Origin: a virus
Reading direction: 5' to 3' (one strand)
Length of the DNA: 30,032 nucleotides
Virus record (IMG/VR): IMGVR_UViG_3300029319_000319
Coordinates: 1-30,032 of that record
Shown here: one piece after another, positions 24,971 through 30,032 of the stretch
Numbering within the stretch: position 1 is the first letter of the stretch
Layout: each line of letters opens with the position of its first letter
The notes under the pieces: model-generated
Told to the model about the DNA's origin: nothing
What the model saw: only the letters and a program-made list of their open reading frames with translations
The model's database searches: none
Program-made: the position numbers and the translations under genes

Positions 24971-25309
24971 TCACATATCCCGCTGACTTAGTTTCTTCAT
25001 TGGGGAGCGCACTGTGCTTGCTCGCACATATCCAGCCAGAACATCTGAACTGTTCTGGTAATTCCTTTCACTTTGTTCAAACTTGCGTACTGGAACTCCA
25101 CCAGCATAGATATCATTCACGCCTTGGGTTTTGTCAGACTTAGCCACTGCACTCTCAATATCACTGGCCAAAAATTGAGCAAACTTCTGTATTTCATTAA
25201 TGTGATAACGAGCGTTTGTTACATCTCCAGAGTCAATTGCTTTGTGGAAAGATTCTACTTCGGCCCCAAGTTTACGAGCCATGGGGTCCATCTTCGATAA
25301 TTCAGTCAT
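24971..25309 (-). CDS. Small helical portal-adjacent protein (112 aa)
   Basis: I chose the ATG at 25309 because GGAGTGA lies 5 bases upstream and it places the gene 37 bases after the portal stop. A longer frame from a GTG at 25357 would add 16 residues and overlap the portal by 11 bases, without a good ribosome binding site. The protein is helical ('ARKLGAEVESFHKAIDSGDV', 'INEIQKFAQFLASDIESAVA') with a polar C-terminus ending 'RSPMKKLSQRDM'. No family was recognised. The position suggests a small head-assembly or portal-binding protein. Confidence 0.65.
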   Translation of the reverse strand: MTELSKMDPMARKLGAEVESFHKAIDSGDVTNARYHINEIQKFAQFLASDIESAVAKSDKTQGVNDIYAGGVPVRKFEQSERNYQNSSDVLAGYVRASTVRSPMKKLSQRDM

Positions 25310-25346
25310 ATCAGTCACTCCAAAGGGCCTCCATCTTTCAATGTTC

Positions 25347-27071
25347 TTATGCTCCACGAGGACGCCTTGCGTCCATTAACGCCTTAGAGTTTCGTTGTGC
25401 TGGGCCGGGTTGAGGACCTCTTTGTTGAACACTTGAAACAGGAGAGCCACTCACAGCACTACGATTTTGTGGGGAGGCGGGACCACGATTTCGCAATCCA
25501 ACCCCCTCTCCTCCGGGCTGAGCACCGGGCATTGTCATAGAACCATGGCCCATCCCACCTTGCATTGGTGACATTCCACCTTGCATTGGTGGCATTCCAC
25601 CTTGCATTGGCACTCCGCCCATTGGCATACCTCCGGGCATCATCCCCGGCATACCGGGTTGTTGCCCTTCTTCTGGGCTACTATACACGAATCTCAAATC
25701 CTCTTCTCCCTCAGATTTGAGTTCAGGCTTGAAACCAAGCATCATCATACGCTGAGCGATATTAACTTCCATCTCATCTCTACGAAGACGTGTAACTTCA
25801 TCCTCTTCTTCACTTGGATAAAGAGCAAGTTTCCAATCTGTGACACCCATCTCAGCAAGTAATTTCGGGAACAATGAATCCGTGTACACTTTTTGGCCAA
25901 ACTCAACTGCCCTGTTAGTGACAACCATTTGCATACCTTCATTGTTCAGACCACCCGATTTACCAGTGTCCATCATAAAGACATTTGATACACCATAGAA
26001 AGCAGCCATACGCATACGAATTTCATCTCGCACTGCAATATACTGCATCTCCTCTAAAGTATCCATGAATTTGACCCAATTGACCCCACCTCTTCCACTG
26101 GAAGACTCAATGCCCACCTTAGGGACATAATGGGGGTCTCTCTCCATCTTTTCATCTACTGCTTTCCAGAAGGATTTCATAGATTCCAAATTGTCAGTTG
26201 TAACACTGATAATGCCTTTTGGAGTGCGTCGCTTCTGATAAGCAGTGTAAATGTAATTGTCCATAGCAGTCAATGTCATTGCTTGACGCCATAGGGTGTT
26301 TACAGGGGCCTTACCATACAATTTACTGGGATTGTATTTGCTAACATGAAGCACCTCACCCTTGATGAAATATTGTGTTTTCCCACTACCAGCAGTGTTG
26401 ACAAAGTGAACATCAAACATTTCATCTTCATCATAATCACTTGCACCCGGATAAATGGGCTTAACACGGTCTTTGAGGCGCACACGATACTTACCACCTC
26501 TCACCCCTCTCTTATCCGCAACAATACGCATGAAGATAGGGTCACCACGAACTACCTCTTTGACACGAGACATAATGGGTTGACCTTTTTCATCAAGATA
26601 ATATTCCTTGACCAAAATCAAAAAGGCATCATCTACCACATCAAGGTCATATTCAACTTCTCTCATAACATCGAGGAAAGATTGACCCATGGAATTCTCT
26701 TGTTGTAACATCCATTGAGGGTAATTCAATTGTTCATGGTCGGGACCCTTTACCTCACCCCCGCATTTATTGCACATTACTAAATCGTGTTGGAATTCCT
26801 CATGACACTGGTCACACTTCTTAACGAATTTTGGCTCCCAAAAATAACCACGGCGAAACATTTCTTGATTAAGAGTAGTCAAAACTGTACGCAAAATCAA
26901 ATTCTCACTGGCCACTGCATACAATGCAGGAATTGTAATTCCTTGTGCCAAAACTGGTTCTTGTATCCCCGTTGTCCAAAGGGGCATGATGGGTTCAGGA
27001 GTAGATTTACGTCGAAAAGGACGAGTAAGGGCCGATATGACCCGCCTGACTGGACCTTGCCTGTCGCTCAT
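25347..27071 (-). CDS. Portal protein with embedded zinc ribbon and Met/Gly-rich tail (574 aa)
   Basis: HK97/SPP1-type portal features: an N-terminal basic segment, 'LYAVASENLILRTVLTTLNQ', a wing region 'LDVVDDAFLILVKEYYLDEK', 'GEVLHVSKYNPSKLYGKAPV', a long stem-type helix 'NTLWRQAMTLTAMDNYIYTA', and 'VRDEIRMRMAAFYGVSNVFM' near the crown. Portals form the 12-fold DNA entry ring. Unusually, C86-x2-C89 and C100-x2-C103 form a zinc ribbon between the first helices and the wing. After about residue 470 the tail is low in complexity, with 7-residue repeats of the type MQGGMSP, and then Pro/Gly/Gln-rich. The ATG at 27071 overlaps the LAGLIDADG gene stop (ATGA) and follows GGGATGA. Confidence 0.9.
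   Translation of the reverse strand: MSDRQGPVRRVISALTRPFRRKSTPEPIMPLWTTGIQEPVLAQGITIPALYAVASENLILRTVLTTLNQEMFRRGYFWEPKFVKKCDQCHEEFQHDLVMCNKCGGEVKGPDHEQLNYPQWMLQQENSMGQSFLDVMREVEYDLDVVDDAFLILVKEYYLDEKGQPIMSRVKEVVRGDPIFMRIVADKRGVRGGKYRVRLKDRVKPIYPGASDYDEDEMFDVHFVNTAGSGKTQYFIKGEVLHVSKYNPSKLYGKAPVNTLWRQAMTLTAMDNYIYTAYQKRRTPKGIISVTTDNLESMKSFWKAVDEKMERDPHYVPKVGIESSSGRGGVNWVKFMDTLEEMQYIAVRDEIRMRMAAFYGVSNVFMMDTGKSGGLNNEGMQMVVTNRAVEFGQKVYTDSLFPKLLAEMGVTDWKLALYPSEEEDEVTRLRRDEMEVNIAQRMMMLGFKPELKSEGEEDLRFVYSSPEEGQQPGMPGMMPGGMPMGGVPMQGGMPPMQGGMSPMQGGMGHGSMTMPGAQPGGEGVGLRNRGPASPQNRSAVSGSPVSSVQQRGPQPGPAQRNSKALMDARRPRGA
25555..25610. repeat. 21-bp tandem repeat in the portal gene
   Basis: Nearly three tandem copies of a 21-base unit start at 25555, 25576 and 25597, the first two differing at one base. 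They encode the 7-residue Met/Gly/Pro repeats of the portal tail. Confidence 0.85.
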
Positions 27072-28399
27072 AATTCATCCCGCCATTTTGCTACTGTATC
27101 AATGTTGACACCCCAATCACTCAACATTTGCTGACTTTTTGTTTCATTATCCGACCAATTCTCATATTGGACCAAACGCTTGAGATTTTCTTTCTTGAGA
27201 GGGTCACTCTCATCAATGAATGCAAGAACTGCTTTGGCTTGCATCCCCTTTAGTCTAAGATGGGGCTGTATGCCTACCAATAGTTTACGCATATCGTCTT
27301 TGGAATAGAATTGCAAACGATGTTGACTTCGTTGTCCGTCCTTGTACACTTTCTGGTCAAGTTGCAATACACCACATCCAAGTGTTTTGTGTAGAGCCTC
27401 GCAATGGGCTCTGCCCCGGTCACCTGTTGCTATGAAACCCGCTCTGGGCTCTCCTCTTCCAGTGATTGAAATATATCCATCTGCATCAAGGAACCCTGCT
27501 GCATAAGACCAAGCCTCATCTTCTTTGAGTACTAATTCTCCCCTCTCTTGAAGTATGTATTCACCTCTGCGTGCCCCTTTCATGATACCATATTCATCCC
27601 CATACATTTTGAACAATAGACCCAAACGACGTGCTGTCAACATACGTTTCAAATTTCCAGAACACTTACCAAGTATGTTATCCAAGATTGTAGCAGCATC
27701 CATTGCTCCTTTTTCTCTCAATTCTTCTGTTGCAAGAACCATACATTCTTGCTCACTTTTGTTCAACATATCACGTGGATTAAGTGTATTAGACCATGAC
27801 TTCTTGGCACTGGTTCTTTCGTCCATTGCCCAAACCCATTTCTTTTGTTCATCTTCTCCCCAAACACCCTCATGTTGTTCTAATGTCTTGAGTAAAGCAT
27901 CTGCTCGCTCCCAGCGCTGACAGGCCCTCAATAGTGTATCTTTTTGCTCTACACCACGCCGCCTCAAGGTTTTGAGAGTCTTATCGCTCAGCCCCATATT
28001 ACGTATTGTGCTTTGATGCTCTAAGGCCCACCCTAATGATTTGAGTGTAGCATCTACTTCTTCTTCTTTCAACTTACGAACGCTACGTATGACAATATCA
28101 ATATCTTCTTTGATGTCTTTATGTTGTCTGCGTGCTTTACGCAAGGACCTCACAACTTCATTGGCTGAGCGCCCCATATGTAATTCAAACCAGCCCTCAC
28201 CATCGTGACCAAATGGAATAGGAGATTCATATTCTTCACCACCTAACATTTCCTTGACTGACTTTGTCACAACTTCAGGATATTGCGCATAGACCGGGTG
28301 CCTGAGTAACTCTCCACATATTTCTGTCATTTCTTTGGAGATTGAATCAAATTGAGGAACATCCTCTAATTCATTCAATAAAGACGAAGCCCATACCAT
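27068..28399 (-). CDS. LAGLIDADG-domain protein between terminase and portal (443 aa)
   Basis: Residues about 294-400 are a single-motif LAGLIDADG endonuclease domain: 'WSYAAGFLDADGYISI', with catalytic-type D307 in G302-F-L-D-A-D-G308, followed by 'EALHKTLGCGVLQLDQKVYK' and 'GMQAKAVLAFIDE'. Residues 1-290 are helical, charged and unknown. The ATG at 28399 lies 1 base after the terminase stop; a longer frame to 28474 would overlap the terminase by 74 bases and is less likely. With one motif the protein would need to dimerise to cut symmetric DNA. It may be a free-standing homing endonuclease or a nuclease used in packaging. There are no intein splicing motifs, and the neighbouring genes are intact. 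Confidence 0.8.
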   Translation of the reverse strand: MVWASSLLNELEDVPQFDSISKEMTEICGELLRHPVYAQYPEVVTKSVKEMLGGEEYESPIPFGHDGEGWFELHMGRSANEVVRSLRKARRQHKDIKEDIDIVIRSVRKLKEEEVDATLKSLGWALEHQSTIRNMGLSDKTLKTLRRRGVEQKDTLLRACQRWERADALLKTLEQHEGVWGEDEQKKWVWAMDERTSAKKSWSNTLNPRDMLNKSEQECMVLATEELREKGAMDAATILDNILGKCSGNLKRMLTARRLGLLFKMYGDEYGIMKGARRGEYILQERGELVLKEDEAWSYAAGFLDADGYISITGRGEPRAGFIATGDRGRAHCEALHKTLGCGVLQLDQKVYKDGQRSQHRLQFYSKDDMRKLLVGIQPHLRLKGMQAKAVLAFIDESDPLKKENLKRLVQYENWSDNETKSQQMLSDWGVNIDTVAKWRDEL

Positions 28400-28400
28400 T

Positions 28401-29855
28401 TCAAACACCAAACCAAGACGGCTTTTTGGGAGTGCCCATAACCCAATCATCGAAACCCGGTAAATAATCATCAAGCATTACAACACTTCCTTTGAACTCC
28501 TTTGTTGCCCAATTCGCCAAAGCCAAACCCATTGCAAGGTCATCGTGAGTACCCACACTCTCAAGTCGGCCCCACTTTGTCATTCCGAAACGATTGAGTT
28601 CAGTTTCTAATTTGTGCGTAAATCTCTTACTCTCTTCATCTGCATATGGAGTTCGGATTTTACCTTGCTCAAACGCAAGAAGGAGGCTCATGAATAGACT
28701 CTCTTTCTTTTGCCGTGTTGTCATGAATGTACGAATTGGAATGTCAGTTTCTCTCATTTCCATTGCAAACATACGCTGAAAGTTGTTACCTTCTAATTCA
28801 ATCAAATCCGCATGAAAACGATTGTTGAGTAGCATCATCATACGACGCTGTGCCTGAGAATTCAATCCTTTTTCATGCACAGCATGAATGATTTGTTTCA
28901 CTTCATCATCAGGCATTCTCATGACAATCATAGCAGTATAGTCAGCATTCTTATCTGAAGCAATAGCAGGGTCCCAACCAATGAAATGTTGACCAAAAGG
29001 AGTGCCATCATCATTAGTTTCTGCCCTCTGTAATAGGCTTAATTCAGGGTCCCTTGCCGCCTCAAGTATGTCCATCGGGAACATACTGGCAACATCGTGA
29101 ATAGGTTCACACAGATACTCACGTGCAAACTGAATGGCAGGCATTGACATACGTCGCTGGTCTAGAGCATCTAAGTCCCAACGCTCAGGCCAAAGGGCCT
29201 CACCATCTTCATTGATAGCAGGATATGTCTGTACCTTGAACGCATCTTTGCGCTCTAATTCAGCATACAAGTCATTGTAACTGAAAGGAGTCCCCACCAT
29301 CATCAGGCGTCCCGTGTGGTGCAGAACAGGAAGAAGAACTGAGTAAAACCAATCAGCAGTACGTGCCAATTCACTTGCAGTACTGCCCCATAGAATATCG
29401 TCACACACAACCACGTCAGGGTGGAAACCACGAGTTGCTCCACCAACCGACTTACCCATAATACGACTTTTGTTAGTGAAATCCAGATATGACTTAGCCC
29501 ATGGGCGACCTTCTGGTTTGAGATGTTGTAGAACTGGGTGGTTTGTGATTTGATTACGAATAAATCTCATGTGCTCCAATGTCTGCTCCAAAGAATGAGA
29601 GAAAATCATGATGTGAGTATTAGGTGTAAAAGCCGCTAACCAAAGCGCATATGACATAAAAAGCGTCGACTTACCGTGGTCACGAGATGCTTTGACGACA
29701 TAGTAACGATTCTGTTGGAGGGATTCAACCCACTCATTGTGATGATGGCTGTAATGAAACCCCAAAACATCAGTAAAGAAGTAATGAAACGATTTTGCAC
29801 ACATCTCACGGTCCACTTCAAGGACCATTTTTTGCATATCGACTGCTTCACTCAT
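28401..29855 (-). CDS. terL: Terminase large subunit (484 aa)
   Basis: Packaging motor ATPase and nuclease. Walker A is 'KASRDHGKST' with K62; Walker B is 'DVVVCDDI' with D152 and D153; the coupling motif is 'RLMMVGTPF'. The RNase H-like nuclease carries 'GWDPAIASDKNADYTAM' (D295), 'LIELEGNNF' (E353/E355) and 'VGTHDDLAMGLALA' (D438, D439), so all acidic active-site residues appear present. The length is normal for the family. The ATG at 29855 follows AGGAGGT by 6 bases; an in-frame TTG at 29858 is rejected. Its start overlaps the upstream stop (TGATG), as usual for a small-large terminase pair. Confidence 0.95.
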   Translation of the reverse strand: MSEAVDMQKMVLEVDREMCAKSFHYFFTDVLGFHYSHHHNEWVESLQQNRYYVVKASRDHGKSTLFMSYALWLAAFTPNTHIMIFSHSLEQTLEHMRFIRNQITNHPVLQHLKPEGRPWAKSYLDFTNKSRIMGKSVGGATRGFHPDVVVCDDILWGSTASELARTADWFYSVLLPVLHHTGRLMMVGTPFSYNDLYAELERKDAFKVQTYPAINEDGEALWPERWDLDALDQRRMSMPAIQFAREYLCEPIHDVASMFPMDILEAARDPELSLLQRAETNDDGTPFGQHFIGWDPAIASDKNADYTAMIVMRMPDDEVKQIIHAVHEKGLNSQAQRRMMMLLNNRFHADLIELEGNNFQRMFAMEMRETDIPIRTFMTTRQKKESLFMSLLLAFEQGKIRTPYADEESKRFTHKLETELNRFGMTKWGRLESVGTHDDLAMGLALANWATKEFKGSVVMLDDYLPGFDDWVMGTPKKPSWFGV

Positions 29856-30032
29856 CAATTACCTCCTGTTGGTGAAGGCAAATTATTATCTTCGCCAAGG
29901 AGAGCCCTCCATGGTGGTTCTTTTTCAGAAGCATCTCCCTGCGCCAGATTCTGCTGCTGTTGTTGAGCCATCATTTTGTCCTGCTCTTTTTTGGCTTTTT
30001 CAGCAGCGTCTACTTGTGGATTCGATGGTTGT
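29855..30032 (-). CDS. C-terminal end of a Gln-rich protein, 5' part outside the window
   Basis: A frame open from the right edge to a TGA at 29855-29857 gives 58 residues. They are helical and charged ('VDAAEKAKKEQDKMMAQQQQ') and then polar, ending 'RALLGEDNNLPSPTGGN'. The stop shares one base with the terminase start. Its place directly before the large terminase suggests a small terminase subunit, but the visible part shows no DNA-binding domain, so that is only a guess from gene order. Confidence 0.6.
   Translation of the reverse strand, partial: QPSNPQVDAAEKAKKEQDKMMAQQQQQNLAQGDASEKEPPWRALLGEDNNLPSPTGGN

Noticed and set aside
27068-28399. Intein in terminase or portal
   Set aside because: The LAGLIDADG domain is in its own gene with its own stop and start; both neighbours are full length and no splicing blocks are seen.
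28401-28474. Extended start of the LAGLIDADG gene overlapping the terminase by 74 bases
   Set aside because: The ATG at 28399, one base after the terminase stop, fits the spacing used throughout the operon; the extra 25 residues overlap the terminase end in another frame.
1-30032. tRNA genes, CRISPR arrays, insertion sequences, attachment sites
   Set aside because: Looked for by eye on both strands; the coding frames fill the window, the largest gap is 40 bases and no repeat-spacer or transposase pattern appears.

Overview
The window is a continuous block of virion-assembly genes from a tailed double-stranded DNA virus (Caudoviricetes, HK97-type head). Every gene I can support lies on the minus strand, so the map reads from right (30032) to left (1). 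Genes are packed with gaps of 0-40 bases or with short ATGA/GTGA overlaps, which suggests one long late operon. I see no rRNA, tRNA, CRISPR array, insertion sequence, integrase, origin or terminator, and no gene-free stretch longer than 40 bases. Both window edges cut through genes.

Layout along the minus strand. Packaging and portal (30032-25347): the end of a Gln-rich protein, the large terminase, a LAGLIDADG protein inserted between terminase and portal, then a portal with a built-in zinc ribbon. Head assembly (25309-16252): two small helical proteins, a zinc-ribbon protein, a 1797-residue giant protein, a maturation protease fused to a scaffold-like tail, and the major capsid protein. Head accessory and neck (16211-11109): four small proteins likely to include capsid decoration, a zinc-ribbon protein, a 278-residue unknown, a 526-residue head-tail adaptor candidate, a 123-residue unknown and a tail-terminator candidate. 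Tail (11073-1): an unusually large tail tube candidate, a SAP-domain protein, a tail-assembly chaperone pair with a possible -1 frameshift, a short tape measure protein, a distal-tail-like protein and a very large LamG-bearing tail protein running off the left edge.

The host cannot be fixed from this window. One large tube-like gene with no recognisable sheath favours a siphovirus-like particle. Zinc ribbons in three head-module proteins, the XkdF-like protease and the general style would fit a virus of marine archaea (for example Euryarchaeota of the Poseidoniales type), but this is inference; a bacterial host is not excluded. Strong Shine-Dalgarno sequences (AGGAGGT, GAGGTGA, GGAGTGAT) precede many genes and support several of the chosen starts.

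Most notable: (1) the giant protein carries a complete but apparently catalytically dead DNA-ligase/capping-enzyme fold plus OB-fold; (2) the scaffold tail of the protease and a small portal-proximal protein share a short 'MSW..H..A' motif, perhaps a common capsid-docking tag; (3) an approximately 75-85-residue module recurs in a head accessory protein, the tail tube candidate and the giant tail protein; (4) a LAGLIDADG protein with a large unknown N-terminal region sits where packaging-linked HNH nucleases are often found.
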